Part shown: in pieces, positions 50,255 through 60,516 of the stretch
Layout of the letters: every line of letters starts with the position of its first letter
How positions within the stretch are numbered: the first letter of the stretch is position 1
Source of the DNA: Limnohabitans sp.
GTDB lineage: Bacteria; Pseudomonadota; Gammaproteobacteria; Burkholderiales; Burkholderiaceae_C
Length of the DNA: 64,000 nt
Assembly (NCBI RefSeq): GCF_030158565.1
Contig: NZ_JAOASQ010000004.1
Span: 24,815-88,814, forward strand
Reading direction: 5' to 3'
The notes under the pieces: generated by a model
What the model was told of the DNA's origin: nothing
Seen by the model: the letters and a program-made list of their open reading frames with translations, nothing else
The model's database searches: none
Made by a program: the position numbers and the translations under genes

Positions 50255-50563
50255 TCACGCTCTCAACATGTCCAGGACTTCACGCACCTCTTCGGTGCTG
50301 ATCTCGGGCTGCAGTTCCTTGCGGCGCAACAGCAAGTCCATGAGATCGTTGTCAGACAGGTCCATCAGCACATACATGCCCCTGGCTTGACCCACGGTCA
50401 AGCGAGAATCATGCCGGGCGAAGAAGCGTTCGATGAACAAATCGTTCTCGAGCAAACCACGGCGGCTGCGCCAGCGCAGTTTGCTCAGTGACCGCTCGCT
50501 CAAGGGGGCGTGGCGGTCGGCGCCGAACAAGGACGCATCTTCGAGGAGTGCTGTGGCGCTCAT
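50255..50563 (-). CDS. sdhE: FAD assembly factor SdhE
   Basis: 102 residues. The hallmark [18 protein letters not shown] with the RGxxE motif marks SdhE, which helps attach FAD to SdhA. The ATG at 50563 overlaps the sdhB stop by one base (TGATG). It lies between sdhB and gltA, the usual betaproteobacterial order. A longer upstream frame overlaps sdhB and is not used. Confidence 0.93.
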   Translation of the reverse strand: MSATALLEDASLFGADRHAPLSERSLSKLRWRSRRGLLENDLFIERFFARHDSRLTVGQARGMYVLMDLSDNDLMDLLLRRKELQPEISTEEVREVLDMLRA

Positions 50564-51267
50564 CAGACGGCGCGACGGACCATCATTTCTTTGATCTTGC
50601 CGATGGCCTTGGTGGGGTTCAGACCCTTGGGGCAAACATCGACGCAGTTCATGATGGTGTGGCAGCGGAACAAGCGGTAGGGATCTTCCAGATTGTCCAG
50701 ACGCTCCGAAGTGGCTTGGTCGCGGCTGTCGGCGATGAAGCGGTAGGCTTGCAGCAGACCGGCTGGGCCCACGAACTTGTCGGGGTTCCACCAGAAGCTG
50801 GGGCAGCTGGTCGAGCAGCTGGCGCACAAGATGCACTCGTACAGACCGTTTAACTCGTCGCGCTCTTCTGGACTTTGCAAACGCTCGGTCTGGGGAGGGG
50901 GGGTGTCGTTGATCAGGTACGGCTTGATCGAGTGGTATTGCTTGAAAAACTGGGTCATGTCCACGATCAGATCGCGCACAACCGGCAAACCTGGCAGGGG
51001 CTTCAAGACGATGTCGCCTTTGAGCGTGTTCAGGTTGGTCAGGCAGGCCAGACCGTTCTTGCCGTTGATGTTCATGGCGTCAGAGCCGCAAACACCTTCA
51101 CGGCAGGAGCGACGGAAAGACAAGGTGGGGTCCACGGCCTTGAGTTTGACCAGAGCGTCCAGCAGCATGCGCTCGGAGCCATCGAGCTCCACGTCGATGG
51201 ACTGCATGTACGGCTTGGCGTCGGTGTCCGGGTCGTAGCGGTAGATCTTGAAGGTACGTTTTGCCAT
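50563..51267 (-). CDS. sdhB: Succinate dehydrogenase iron-sulfur subunit
   Basis: 234 residues. The 2Fe-2S site is [20 protein letters not shown] with its later Cys; the 4Fe-4S site is [14 protein letters not shown]; the 3Fe-4S and second ligand set is [16 protein letters not shown]. It passes electrons from SdhA to ubiquinone. It lies 31 bases after sdhA. Confidence 0.97.
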   Translation of the reverse strand: MAKRTFKIYRYDPDTDAKPYMQSIDVELDGSERMLLDALVKLKAVDPTLSFRRSCREGVCGSDAMNINGKNGLACLTNLNTLKGDIVLKPLPGLPVVRDLIVDMTQFFKQYHSIKPYLINDTPPPQTERLQSPEERDELNGLYECILCASCSTSCPSFWWNPDKFVGPAGLLQAYRFIADSRDQATSERLDNLEDPYRLFRCHTIMNCVDVCPKGLNPTKAIGKIKEMMVRRAV

Positions 51268-51298
51268 TTTTCAGATTCCTTGTGTTCGTGCAGGCCGC

Positions 51299-53104
51299 TC
51301 AGAAAGTACGTGGCTTGGGAGGCACGGTTTCGGCTGTCAGGGGCTTCATGCGCACGGGCTTGTAGCTCAGGCTGTTGTCGGCGCTGTGCCACAGGGTGTG
51401 CTTCATCCACTCGGCGTCGTTGCGGCCCAGTGGGCAAGTCGCGTGGGTCACATCGTGTTCGTAGTCGCGCACCAGGTGGGCGCCACGGCATTCCTTGCGG
51501 GCAGCGGCACTTTCGATGGTCGCTTGTGCGGCTTCCATCAGGTTTTCCACTTCCAGCGCTTCGATGCGGGCGGTGTTGAACACCTTGGAGTTGTCTTGCA
51601 GACCGATGTTGGCCACGCGAGCGCGCAGCTCAGCGATCTTGCGTACGCCTTCGTCCATGACTTCCTGGCTGCGGAACACGCCAGCGTGGGCTTGCATGAT
51701 GGCGCGCATGTCGTTGGCCACGTCCTGGGCGTATTCGCCGCTTTGAGCGCTTTCGAGGCGGTTCAGGCGGGCCAGTGTCAGATCGGTGGCGTTGGCAGGC
51801 AGGTCAGGCACGGCGGTGCCGGGCTTGTTGTTGGCGATGATGTGGTCGCCAGCGGCCTTGCCGAAGACCAGCAGGTCCAGCAGGGAGTTGGTGCCCAGGC
51901 GGTTGGCGCCGTGCACCGACACGCAAGAGCATTCGCCCACAGCGTACAAACCATTCACAGGACGGTCTTCACCGTTCACGGTGTGCACCACTTGGCCGTT
52001 GATGTTGGTGGGGATGCCGCCCATCTGGTAGTGGATGGTGGGCACAACAGGGATGGGCTCGCGGGTCACGTCCACGTTGGCGAAGTTCACGCCGATTTCG
52101 TACACGGAAGGCAGACGCTTGTGGATGGTGTCGGCACCCAGGTGGTCCAGCTTCATGTGGATGTAGTCCTTGTTCGGGCCGCAGCCGCGACCTTCAAGGA
52201 TTTCTTGGCCCATGCAGCGGGACACGAAGTCACGCGGAGCCAAATCCTTCAAGGTGGGTGCATAGCGCTCCATGAAGCGCTCGCCATTGCTGTTGAGCAA
52301 GATCGCGCCTTCGCCGCGGCAGCCTTCGGTCAGCAACACGCCAGCACCGGCCACACCGGTGGGGTGGAACTGCCAGAACTCCATGTCTTGCAACGCGATG
52401 CCTGCGCGGGCCGCCATGCCCAAGCCGTCACCGGTGTTGATGAAGGCGTTGGTGGACGATTGGTAAATGCGACCTGCGCCGCCAGTGGCGAGCAAAACGG
52501 TCTTGGCTTGCAAGGTGTAGACCTCACCGGTTTCCATTTCGAGGGCGGTCACGCCCACGCAGTCACCGGCTTCGTTGCGGATCAGGTCCAGTGCCATCCA
52601 TTCCACAAAGAAGGTGGTGCGGGCTGCGACGTTGGCCTGGTACAGGGTGTGCAGCATGGCGTGACCGGTGCGGTCAGCGGCAGCGCAAGCGCGTTGCACC
52701 GGCTTTTCACCGAAGTTGGCGGTGTGTCCGCCAAACGGGCGCTGGTAAATGGTGCCGTCGGGGTTGCGGTCGAAAGGCATGCCCATGTGCTCCAGGTCGT
52801 ACACGACCTTGGGCGCTTCACGGCACATGAATTCGATGGCGTCCTGGTCGCCGAGCCAGTCGGAGCCCTTGACCGTGTCGTAAAAGTGGTATTCCCAGCT
52901 GTCTTCGCTCATGTTGCCCAGCGATGCGGACACGCCGCCTTGCGCTGCCACGGTGTGCGAGCGGGTGGGGAACACTTTGGACAGGACGGCCACGTTCAGG
53001 CCAGCGCGGGCCAGTTGCAGCGAGGCACGCATGCCCGAACCACCGGCGCCGACGATCACGACGTCGAACTTGCGGTTGGAGATTTGATCTTTGGTGTAGC
53101 TCAT
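51299..53104 (-). CDS. sdhA: Succinate dehydrogenase flavoprotein subunit
   Basis: 601 residues. VIVGAGGSGMRASLQLA binds FAD; the flavin-attachment His is in TRSHTVAAQGG; the active-site Arg/His region HPTGVAGAGVLLTEGCRGEG is present. It oxidises succinate to fumarate at the inner face of the membrane. sdhD ends 31 bases before it. Confidence 0.97.
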   Translation of the reverse strand: MSYTKDQISNRKFDVVIVGAGGSGMRASLQLARAGLNVAVLSKVFPTRSHTVAAQGGVSASLGNMSEDSWEYHFYDTVKGSDWLGDQDAIEFMCREAPKVVYDLEHMGMPFDRNPDGTIYQRPFGGHTANFGEKPVQRACAAADRTGHAMLHTLYQANVAARTTFFVEWMALDLIRNEAGDCVGVTALEMETGEVYTLQAKTVLLATGGAGRIYQSSTNAFINTGDGLGMAARAGIALQDMEFWQFHPTGVAGAGVLLTEGCRGEGAILLNSNGERFMERYAPTLKDLAPRDFVSRCMGQEILEGRGCGPNKDYIHMKLDHLGADTIHKRLPSVYEIGVNFANVDVTREPIPVVPTIHYQMGGIPTNINGQVVHTVNGEDRPVNGLYAVGECSCVSVHGANRLGTNSLLDLLVFGKAAGDHIIANNKPGTAVPDLPANATDLTLARLNRLESAQSGEYAQDVANDMRAIMQAHAGVFRSQEVMDEGVRKIAELRARVANIGLQDNSKVFNTARIEALEVENLMEAAQATIESAAARKECRGAHLVRDYEHDVTHATCPLGRNDAEWMKHTLWHSADNSLSYKPVRMKPLTAETVPPKPRTF

Positions 53105-53135
53105 GTTTATCTATCTTTGTGTGAGGTCAACGCAA

Positions 53136-53501
53136 TCACAGACGCCAGAGGGCTTGAACAGCCCAGCCTGCGCAGCCAATCAGCCAAACCAGGGTGAAGA
53201 CGTGCAACACCAGGCGCACGGCCACGGGTTTGACGTAGTCCATCCAGATGTCGCGCATGCCCACCCACACGTGGTAGAGCAGGGCCACGATGACCGCGAA
53301 GGTCAGGAATTTCATGAGTTGACCGGCAAAAATGCCAGCCCACTGTTCGTAGCCGATGGGGCCGGAGGTGAAGATCACTTGGGCCAGCAAGATCACGGTG
53401 AAGAGGGCCATCAGGGCGCCTGTCACGCGCTGGGCCAGCCAGTCGCGAAAGCCATAACCAGCACCGGTGACGATGCGTTTGGAGCCGTAATTCACGGACA
53501 T
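53136..53501 (-). CDS. sdhD: Succinate dehydrogenase membrane anchor subunit
   Basis: 121 residues with three hydrophobic segments (about residues 30-50, 57-80, 96-116). AQRVTGALMALFTVILLAQ and the mid-protein LLYHVWVGMRDIWMDYVKP carry the heme/quinone-site His and Asp pattern of SdhD. The start codon is ATG at 53501 with a GGAAAC site. It lies between sdhC and sdhA. Confidence 0.92.
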   Translation of the reverse strand: MSVNYGSKRIVTGAGYGFRDWLAQRVTGALMALFTVILLAQVIFTSGPIGYEQWAGIFAGQLMKFLTFAVIVALLYHVWVGMRDIWMDYVKPVAVRLVLHVFTLVWLIGCAGWAVQALWRL

Positions 53502-53534
53502 AGGTCAGTTTCCTTTGGAGTAATGGTGGGCTGA

Positions 53535-53966
53535 TCAGTACAGACCGAACATCTTGGCGCCGAGCGCGGCGGTCAAAGCGATGCTCAGGGTCAGCGTGAC
53601 GATGGCGGAGGACTTGCCGAACTCTTTGGTCACAGCATGGCACACGTCCATGTACAGGTGACGCAGGCCAGCGATGAAGTGGTGCAGGTAAGCCCAGATC
53701 AAGGCCAGGGCCACCAGCTTCATGAACCAGCCAGGCACAAAGCCGATGCCGATGTTGAAAGCGGCCGAGAATTTGGCGAACGAGATTTCGGATGTGATGG
53801 AGTTGTCAAACATCCAGATGATCAGGGGCATCAACAAAAACATCAGGAAACCGCTGATGCGGTGCAAGATGGAGACGATGCCAGCGACCGGCAAGCGGTA
53901 GGAGGGCAGGTCTTTCAGGGCGTTGATGTTGCGGAATTCAGGCCGCTTTCTGGCGAGTTCAGTCAT
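53535..53966 (-). CDS. sdhC: Succinate dehydrogenase cytochrome b556 subunit
   Basis: 143 residues with three membrane segments. IVSILHRISGFLMFLLMPL and HHFIAGLRHLYMDVC provide the SdhC quinone-site Ser/Arg and heme His motifs. It is the first gene of the sdhCDAB-sdhE-gltA run. Its promoter must lie in 53967-54094, where no clear hexamers were found. Confidence 0.94.
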   Translation of the reverse strand: MTELARKRPEFRNINALKDLPSYRLPVAGIVSILHRISGFLMFLLMPLIIWMFDNSITSEISFAKFSAAFNIGIGFVPGWFMKLVALALIWAYLHHFIAGLRHLYMDVCHAVTKEFGKSSAIVTLTLSIALTAALGAKMFGLY

Positions 53967-54094
53967 GTTGGCACTTTCTGGGAGGTAACTCGGTTGTAAT
54001 TTTGAATGACAAACCGAAGGATTCTATTGCAACGCAGCAAACTGACATGATCATTGCAGGGTCTTTGTTTCAAAAAAAGTTGGACCATGCTTTT

Positions 54095-54874
54095 TCAACT
54101 CAAAGCGTTGTGATAATGGTGGCTGTCGGTGCGGTAAAAACCGCGGCGCAGCTCCATCGGGGTGTCGTTGTAGGTGTAGGCCACGCGCTCGACGCTCAGC
54201 AAGGGGGTGCTGCGTGGCACTTGCAGCAGCTCGCTTTGGCTCTCGTCCGGCAGCACGGCCCGGATTTTCTCGTCGGCACGCACCATGCGCACGCCAAACT
54301 CGGTTTCAAACAAGGCGTACATGGGGCCGTGGTAGTCGGCCAGGCGTTCGGCCGTCAGGCCCTTGAAGGGGCCGCCTGGCAGCCAGAGGTCTTCCAAAAT
54401 CGTGGGCACGCCCCCAAAGGACAGCACCCGGCGCACCTGCAAAACAGCATCACCGGTGCGCAAGGCCAGGGCGCGGGCGATCTCGGCGCTGGCCCGCAGG
54501 CGCTTGCAGTCCACGATTTCGCGCTGTGCAGGGCCTTCGGTGTTCAGGTCGCCCTGGTCGGGCACGAGTTTGAGGAAGCGGTACTGAACGTGCTGCTCGG
54601 CATGGGTGGCCACAAACGTGCCTTTGCCCTGGCGCCGCACCAGCAGGTTGTCGCTGGCCAACTCATCGATGGCTTTGCGCACAGTGCCCTGGCTCACGCG
54701 GTAGCGGGCGGCCAGTTCCATTTCGCTGGGGATCGATTCGCCAGGTTTCCATTCGCCCGATTGCAGACTTTGCAGGATCAGGCCCTTGATTTGCTGATAC
54801 AGCGGGCTGAACGCGGGCGTCAGCGCCGGCGCATCGGATGGGGGTGTATCGGCCAGAGGCGAGTGGTTGTTCAT
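54095..54874 (-). CDS. GntR family regulator, HutC/UTRA type
   Basis: 259 residues. The N-terminal winged helix (GESIPSEMELAARYRVSQGT, VRKAIDELASDNLLVRRQGK) is followed by a UTRA ligand domain (VQVRRVLSFGGVPTILEDLW, PLLSVERVAYTYNDTPMELR). It lies between sdhC and mdh, reading toward sdhC, with a near-perfect palindrome ahead of its start. It probably controls itself and mdh and/or the sdh genes in response to a metabolite. The effector is unknown. Confidence 0.9.
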   Translation of the reverse strand: MNNHSPLADTPPSDAPALTPAFSPLYQQIKGLILQSLQSGEWKPGESIPSEMELAARYRVSQGTVRKAIDELASDNLLVRRQGKGTFVATHAEQHVQYRFLKLVPDQGDLNTEGPAQREIVDCKRLRASAEIARALALRTGDAVLQVRRVLSFGGVPTILEDLWLPGGPFKGLTAERLADYHGPMYALFETEFGVRMVRADEKIRAVLPDESQSELLQVPRSTPLLSVERVAYTYNDTPMELRRGFYRTDSHHYHNALS

Positions 54875-54920
54875 GTGGGTCCGTCCGGCACGTGGTCAGG
54901 ATCGTGTCAGACGCGCAATC

Positions 54921-54938
54921 ATATCTTATATAAGACAT
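54921..54938. promoter_or_regulatory. Operator-like palindrome between gntR and mdh
   Basis: ATATCTTATATAAGACAT is an 18-base palindrome with one mismatched pair; the central TCTTATATAAGA is perfect. TAAGACA is repeated directly at 54931-54937 and 54938-54944. It is 46 bases ahead of the GntR start and about 175 bases before mdh, typical for a GntR-family operator. Confidence 0.6.
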
Positions 54939-55113
54939 AAGACAAATTGACGAATCAGGGTTTTCGCGGGTACACTTCTGCGCTGTTTGCTTGCGTTCAT
55001 GCCTGTTTTGCGGGTCTTGTGGGCGCAGGTCCGGCCAGCCGGACAGTCTTGCTGACAAAAGTGGTCAGTACAGCACTGCAGCCCTTGTTTTCAACCTTCT
55101 GGAGTTTTCCACC

Positions 55114-56100
55114 ATGAGCAAAAAGCCCGTCCGCGTTGCCGTCACCGGCGCAGCAGGTCAAATCGGTTACGCATTGTTGTTCCGCATCGCCTCCGGCGAA
55201 ATGCTGGGCAAAGACCAGCCCGTCATCCTGCAATTGCTGGAAGTGCCTGTCGAAGGCCCACAAAAAGCCCTGCGCGGCGTGATGATGGAACTCGAAGATT
55301 GCGCGTTCCCCTTGTTGGTGGGTATGGAAGCCCATGGCGACCCGATGACCGCATTCAAGGACGTTGACTACGCCTTGTTGGTCGGTTCGCGCCCACGTGG
55401 CCCCGGCATGGAGCGCGCTGAATTGCTCGCCATCAACGGCGCCATCTTCACAGCTCAAGGCAAGGCCCTGAACGCTGTGGCTTCGCGCGACGTGAAAGTG
55501 CTGGTCGTGGGCAATCCTGCCAACACCAACGCTTACATCGCCATGAAGGCCGCGCCTGATCTCAAGCCAGGCAACTTCACCGCCATGCTGCGTCTGGACC
55601 ACAACCGCGCTGCCTCGCAAATCGCTGCCAAGACCGGCAAGGCCGTGGCCGACATCGAAAAACTGTGCGTTTGGGGCAACCACTCGCCCACCATGTACGC
55701 CGACTACCGTTTCGCCACCATCAAGGGCGAATCCGTCAAGGCCATGATCAACGACCAGGAATGGAACGCCAACGTGTTCTTGCCCACCGTGGGCAAGCGT
55801 GGCGCAGCCATCATCGAAGCCCGCGGCCTGTCCTCGGCTGCATCGGCTGCCAACGCCGCCATCGACCACATGCGCGACTGGGCCTTGGGCACCAACGGCA
55901 AGTGGGTCACCATGGGCATCCCATCGCAAGGCTGGTACGGCATCCCCAAAGATGTCATGTTCGGCTTCCCAGTCACCTGCGAAAACGGCGAATACAAAGT
56001 CGTTGAAGGTCTGGAAATCGACGCGTTCAGCCAGGCTTGCATCGACAAGACCTTGAAAGAGCTGACCGACGAGCAAGCGGGCGTCGCCCACTTGATCTGA
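55114..56100 (+). CDS. mdh: Malate dehydrogenase
   Basis: 328 residues. NAD-binding [20 protein letters not shown], substrate Arg loop [16 protein letters not shown] and catalytic His in [12 protein letters not shown] are present. The sequence is of the cytosolic-MDH-like type common in Betaproteobacteria rather than the E. coli type. It converts malate to oxaloacetate. A GGAG site precedes the ATG at 55114. It is followed by a CitE-like lyase gene. Confidence 0.97.
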   Translation: MSKKPVRVAVTGAAGQIGYALLFRIASGEMLGKDQPVILQLLEVPVEGPQKALRGVMMELEDCAFPLLVGMEAHGDPMTAFKDVDYALLVGSRPRGPGMERAELLAINGAIFTAQGKALNAVASRDVKVLVVGNPANTNAYIAMKAAPDLKPGNFTAMLRLDHNRAASQIAAKTGKAVADIEKLCVWGNHSPTMYADYRFATIKGESVKAMINDQEWNANVFLPTVGKRGAAIIEARGLSSAASAANAAIDHMRDWALGTNGKWVTMGIPSQGWYGIPKDVMFGFPVTCENGEYKVVEGLEIDAFSQACIDKTLKELTDEQAGVAHLI

Positions 56101-56120
56101 TTCTCGAGTCGAGAAACTCA

Positions 56121-57137
56121 GTGAGCCATCCTCGCAACGTTCTGTTGGGTGCGCAAGCCGGTAGCGTTCAGCTGCCGGTTTGTGACCATTACAGCGGTGT
56201 CGAAGCGAGGATGCGCAAAAGCCTGCAACTGCAGGCCGAGATGGTGCAAGAGTTCGGCACTTGCGTCTTTGATGTCACCCTGGACTGCGAAGATGGCGCG
56301 CCGGTGGGTGGCGAAGCCGAACACGCTGCATTGGTCACCGAATTGGCATTGACCACGACTGCAGCCCGACCTGACGCCCGCGTGGCTGTTCGCGTCCACC
56401 CCGTTGATCACCCCAGCTTTGAGGCCGATATGGCGCTCATCGCCGGCCAGGCTGGTTCATGCTTGTCGCACATCATGGTGCCCAAGGTAGAGACCGTGGC
56501 CGATGTCGAACACGCCCAAGCCGCATTGCTGCAGGCGGGTGCGTCCGATTTGCCTTTGCATGTTCTGATCGAGTCGCCCGGTGCGGTGCACCGCGCTTTT
56601 GACATTGCTGCCCATCCTCGTGTGCAGTCGATCAGTTTTGGTTTGATGGATTTCGTCTCTGCCCATGGGGGCGCGATTCCCGCCGATGGCATGGGCATTG
56701 AAGGGCAATTCACCCATCCGCTGGTGCTGCGCGCCAAGATGGACATTGCCAGTGCTTGCCATGCCTATGGCAAAGTGCCCTCGCATTGCGTGGTCACCGA
56801 ATTCAAGAACACCGATGCCATCCGCATGGCCGCCCACAAAGCTGCGCGCGAGCTGGGTTACACCCGCATGTGGAGCATCCACCCCGATCAGATCCGCCCG
56901 ATTCTGGAGGCCATGGCGCCCAGCGAAGCACAGATCGATCAGGCCAGCGCCATCATCTTGGCGGCACACGCCGCCCAATGGGCACCCATCAGCCACGCCG
57001 GTCAGTTGCACGACCGGGCCAGTTACCGTTTCTTTTGGCAATTGCTTGAACGTGCGTACCAGACCGGACGCCGCTTGCCAAAAGAGATACAGTTATTTTT
57101 TGCAGAGTCAGCCACAACGGCCCGGCTTTCAGCATGA
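56121..57137 (+). CDS. HpcH/HpaI aldolase / citrate lyase beta-like protein
   Basis: 338 residues starting at GTG 56121. The TIM-barrel family motifs DVTLDCEDGAP (metal and CoA side), MVPKVETVADVEHAQ and HVLIESPGAVHRAFDIA are present; a late RMWSIHPDQIRPILEAM motif matches malyl-CoA/citramalyl-CoA lyase-like proteins. The exact CoA-ester substrate is open. The tight location between mdh and acnB suggests a link to malate or citrate metabolism. The next gene starts within or after its stop. Confidence 0.85.
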   Translation: MSHPRNVLLGAQAGSVQLPVCDHYSGVEARMRKSLQLQAEMVQEFGTCVFDVTLDCEDGAPVGGEAEHAALVTELALTTTAARPDARVAVRVHPVDHPSFEADMALIAGQAGSCLSHIMVPKVETVADVEHAQAALLQAGASDLPLHVLIESPGAVHRAFDIAAHPRVQSISFGLMDFVSAHGGAIPADGMGIEGQFTHPLVLRAKMDIASACHAYGKVPSHCVVTEFKNTDAIRMAAHKAARELGYTRMWSIHPDQIRPILEAMAPSEAQIDQASAIILAAHAAQWAPISHAGQLHDRASYRFFWQLLERAYQTGRRLPKEIQLFFAESATTARLSA

Positions 57138-57163
57138 TGTCCATTTCTTTGAAAGGGATCGCG

Positions 57164-57757
57164 ATGCAAACAAAAACGCTATTGACTGTGCTGGCTTGTG
57201 CGGTGTTGCCAGTTTTGGCTCATGCTCAGCCTCAGTCTGACAAAAAAAACGCCAAGGTTCAGGCCAAAACGGCACACTCGAAACCGGTTTTGAAGGCCAA
57301 GGCCCCAGCCCCATCAGGTCAGCAAGCCAAGGTGCCAGTCCGGGCTGCGCCGGTGCTTCCTGCAGCTTTGGCGGCCATGCCGATGGGTGATGCCCATTTG
57401 GGCAACAATGAAATGGCCATCGCTGAGCGGGTGCACCAGGGGCACTTGGCTTGTGAGCTTGGTGCCAGCGTGCGTGTTGAAGCCGATGCAAGTCGACCCG
57501 GTTATTTCAATCTGCATGGCAAAGGATTTCGCTACCACATGCACCCCGTGAGCACCTCGACCGGCGCCATCCGCCTGGAGGATAAAAAAGCGGGCGCCGT
57601 GTGGCTGCAGTTGGCCAACAAGTCCATGTTGATGGACCAGAACAAAGGGCGCCGCATTGCCGACGAGTGCGCGCACCCCGAGCAAATGGCGTTTGCTCAG
57701 GACATGAAAAACAACCCCCCTCCCAAGCTGTTCGATACGACCGGCATGGGCCGATAG
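57164..57757 (+). CDS. Exported hypothetical protein between citE-like gene and acnB
   Basis: 197 residues from ATG 57164, chosen for the AAAGGGA site and the clear signal peptide (MQTKTLLTVLACAVLPVLAH, cleavage after AHA). A Lys/Ala/Pro-rich linker (residues about 20-60) leads to a compact domain with MAIAERVHQGHLACELGASV and GKGFRYHMHPVSTSTGAIRL. A single Cys pair (HLACELG, ADECAHP) could form a disulfide. The function is unknown; it is a conserved-looking neighbour of acnB. Confidence 0.7.
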   Translation: MQTKTLLTVLACAVLPVLAHAQPQSDKKNAKVQAKTAHSKPVLKAKAPAPSGQQAKVPVRAAPVLPAALAAMPMGDAHLGNNEMAIAERVHQGHLACELGASVRVEADASRPGYFNLHGKGFRYHMHPVSTSTGAIRLEDKKAGAVWLQLANKSMLMDQNKGRRIADECAHPEQMAFAQDMKNNPPPKLFDTTGMGR

Positions 57758-57792
57758 CCCCCATAGATTTTGTTTGACCGGAGAAAAAAACC

Positions 57793-60384
57793 ATGTTGAA
57801 AGCCTACCGTGAACACGCAGCCGAACGCGCTGCCCTCGGCATCCCACCGCTGCCGCTGGACGCCAAGCAAGTCGCTGACTTGATCGAGCTGATCAAGAAC
57901 CCGCCTGCTGGCGAAGATGCGTTTTTGATGGATTTGTTGACCCACCGCGTGCCACCCGGCGTGGACGATGCGGCCAAGGTCAAGGCTTCTTTCCTGGCTG
58001 CTGTGGCGCACGGTGATGTCAAGGTCGGTTTGATCTCCAAGTCCAAAGCCACCGAGCTGCTGGGCACCATGGTGGGCGGCTACAACGTGCACCCCCTGAT
58101 TGAGTTGCTGGACGACGCCGAAGTCGCTGGCGTGGCCGCTGAAGCCCTCAAGAAGACCTTGCTGATGTTCGACTTCTTCAACGACGTCGCTGAAAAAGCC
58201 AAGGCTGGCAATGCCAAAGCCAAAGACGTGATGCAAAGCTGGGCCGATGGCGAGTGGTTCACCACCCGTCCTGAAGTTGAGAAAAAAATCACCGTCACCG
58301 TGTTCAAGGTGCCCGGCGAGACCAACACCGACGACCTGTCGCCAGCCCCTGACGCCTGGAGCCGTCCCGACATCCCTTTGCACTACCTGGCGATGTTGAA
58401 AAACACCCGCGAAGGCGCAGCGTTCAAGCCCGAAGAAGACGGCAAGCGCGGCCCCATGCAGTTCATCGACGACCTGAAGAAAAAAGGCAACCTGGTGGCT
58501 TACGTTGGTGACGTGGTCGGTACCGGTTCCAGCCGCAAGTCGGCCACCAACAGCGTGATCTGGGCCACCGGCCAGGACATCCCGTTTGTGCCCAACAAGC
58601 GTTTCGGTGGCGTGACTTTGGGCGGCAAGATCGCCCCCATCTTCTTCAACACCCAGGAAGACTCCGGCTCCCTGCCGATCGAAGTCGATGTGTCCAAGCT
58701 CGAAATGGGCGACGTGATCGACATCCTGCCCTACGACGGCAAGATCGTGAAAGACGGCGCCACTGTGGCCGAATTCAAGCTCAAGAGCGATGTGCTGTTT
58801 GACGAAGTGCGCGCCGGTGGCCGTATCAACCTGATCATTGGTCGTAGCCTGACCGCCAAGGCCCGTGAATTCCTGGGTTTGCCAGCGTCCACCTTGTTCC
58901 GTTTGCCCACTGCGCCTGCCGCCACAAAAGCCGGCTTCACACTGGCCCAGAAGATGGTCGGTCGTGCCGTCGGTTTGCCAGAAGGCCAGGGCGTGCGCCC
59001 CGGCACTTACTGCGAACCCAAGATGACCACCGTGGGCTCGCAAGACACCACCGGCCCGATGACGCGCGACGAACTGAAAGACCTGGCTTGCCTGGGCTTC
59101 TCGGCCGACATGGTCATGCAATCGTTCTGCCACACGGCCGCTTACCCCAAGCCCGTGGACGTCAAGACCCACCGCGAACTGCCTGCTTTCATCAGCAACC
59201 GCGGTGGCGTGGCCCTGCGTCCTGGTGACGGCGTGATCCACAGCTGGCTCAACCGCCTGCTGTTGCCCGACACCGTCGGCACCGGCGGTGACTCTCACAC
59301 CCGTTTCCCAATCGGCATTTCCTTCCCCGCTGGCTCCGGTCTGGTGGCCTTCGGTGCAGCCACTGGCGTGATGCCTTTGGACATGCCCGAGTCCATCCTG
59401 GTGCGTTTCAAAGGCGAAATGCAGCCTGGCGTGACCCTGCGCGACTTGGTGCACGCGATTCCGCTGTACGCCATCAAGCAAGGTCTGCTCACTGTGGCCA
59501 AGGCCGGCAAGATCAACGAGTTCTCGGGCCGCATCCTGGAAATCGAAGGCCTGCCCAACCTCAAAGTGGAACAAGCGTTTGAATTGTCTGACGCGTCTGC
59601 TGAGCGCTCTGCCGCCGGTTGCACCATTAAGCTCAACAAAGAGCCTGTGCAGGAGTACCTCAAGTCGAACGTGGTTCTGATGAAGAACATGATCGCCGAC
59701 GGCTACGCAGACGCACGTACCTTGGCCCGCCGCATCGAGAAGGTTGAAGCCTGGTTGGCAGCGCCCAATCTGCTCGAAGCCGACAAAGACGCCGAGTACG
59801 CACACATCATCGAAATCGATTTGGCCGACATCAAAGAGCCCATCGTCTGCTGCCCGAACGACCCCGATGACGCGAAGTTCTTGTCGCAAGTGGCGGGCAC
59901 CAAGATCGACGAAGCCTTCATCGGCTCTTGCATGACCAACATCGGTCACTTCCGCGCTGCAGCCAAGCTGCTCGGCGGCCAACGCGACATCCCCGTCAAG
60001 TTGTGGGTGGCACCTCCAACGAAGATGGACGAGAGCGAGCTGATCAAGGAAGGCCACTACGCTGCCTTCGGCACCGCCGGTGCCCGCACCGAAATGCCTG
60101 GCTGCTCCCTGTGCATGGGCAACCAGGCGCAAGTGCGCGAAGGCGCGACTGTCGTGTCCACCTCGACCCGTAACTTCCCCAACCGTCTGGGCAAGAACAC
60201 CAATGTGTTCCTGGCTTCTGCCGAGTTGGCGGCCATCACCTCCAAGATGGGCAAGTTCCCCACCGTGGCCGAATACCATGAAGCCATGGGTGTGGTGAAC
60301 AAAGACGGCGTGGCCATCTACAAGTACCTGAACTTCAACCAAATTGAAGAGTACGTGGAAACCGCCAAAGGCGTGACCGCCTGA
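57793..60384 (+). CDS. acnB: Aconitate hydratase B
   Basis: 863 residues in the AcnB order: N-terminal HEAT-like domain ([19 protein letters not shown]), swivelling domain ([14 protein letters not shown]), then the catalytic domains with 4Fe-4S Cys in [12 protein letters not shown] and [28 protein letters not shown] is an active-site stretch. It isomerises citrate to isocitrate. A terminator follows the stop. It closes the mdh-lyase-unknown-acnB run. Confidence 0.97.
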   Translation: MLKAYREHAAERAALGIPPLPLDAKQVADLIELIKNPPAGEDAFLMDLLTHRVPPGVDDAAKVKASFLAAVAHGDVKVGLISKSKATELLGTMVGGYNVHPLIELLDDAEVAGVAAEALKKTLLMFDFFNDVAEKAKAGNAKAKDVMQSWADGEWFTTRPEVEKKITVTVFKVPGETNTDDLSPAPDAWSRPDIPLHYLAMLKNTREGAAFKPEEDGKRGPMQFIDDLKKKGNLVAYVGDVVGTGSSRKSATNSVIWATGQDIPFVPNKRFGGVTLGGKIAPIFFNTQEDSGSLPIEVDVSKLEMGDVIDILPYDGKIVKDGATVAEFKLKSDVLFDEVRAGGRINLIIGRSLTAKAREFLGLPASTLFRLPTAPAATKAGFTLAQKMVGRAVGLPEGQGVRPGTYCEPKMTTVGSQDTTGPMTRDELKDLACLGFSADMVMQSFCHTAAYPKPVDVKTHRELPAFISNRGGVALRPGDGVIHSWLNRLLLPDTVGTGGDSHTRFPIGISFPAGSGLVAFGAATGVMPLDMPESILVRFKGEMQPGVTLRDLVHAIPLYAIKQGLLTVAKAGKINEFSGRILEIEGLPNLKVEQAFELSDASAERSAAGCTIKLNKEPVQEYLKSNVVLMKNMIADGYADARTLARRIEKVEAWLAAPNLLEADKDAEYAHIIEIDLADIKEPIVCCPNDPDDAKFLSQVAGTKIDEAFIGSCMTNIGHFRAAAKLLGGQRDIPVKLWVAPPTKMDESELIKEGHYAAFGTAGARTEMPGCSLCMGNQAQVREGATVVSTSTRNFPNRLGKNTNVFLASAELAAITSKMGKFPTVAEYHEAMGVVNKDGVAIYKYLNFNQIEEYVETAKGVTA

Positions 60385-60404
60385 TCAACCCCGCGTTGAC
60401 ACCA

Positions 60405-60438
60405 AGCCCTGCCGGTCAAAGCTGGCAGGGCTTTTTTT
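60405..60438 (+). terminator. Terminator of acnB
   Basis: AGCCCTGCC and GGCAGGGCT form a 9-base stem with a 10-base loop followed by seven Ts. It is placed 20 bases after the acnB stop. Confidence 0.88.
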
Positions 60439-60516
60439 GCATCTGCACGCAGGCGACAGCGCAGGCGTGACGACAGACTTAGGCTCTTGCATCACCACTT
60501 TGCTTCAAGACGCGCC

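Noticed and set aside
57697..60342. 881-codon open frame antisense to acnB
   Set aside because: It mirrors acnB exactly and is His/Gly/Val rich without motifs; acnB is unmistakable on the plus strand.
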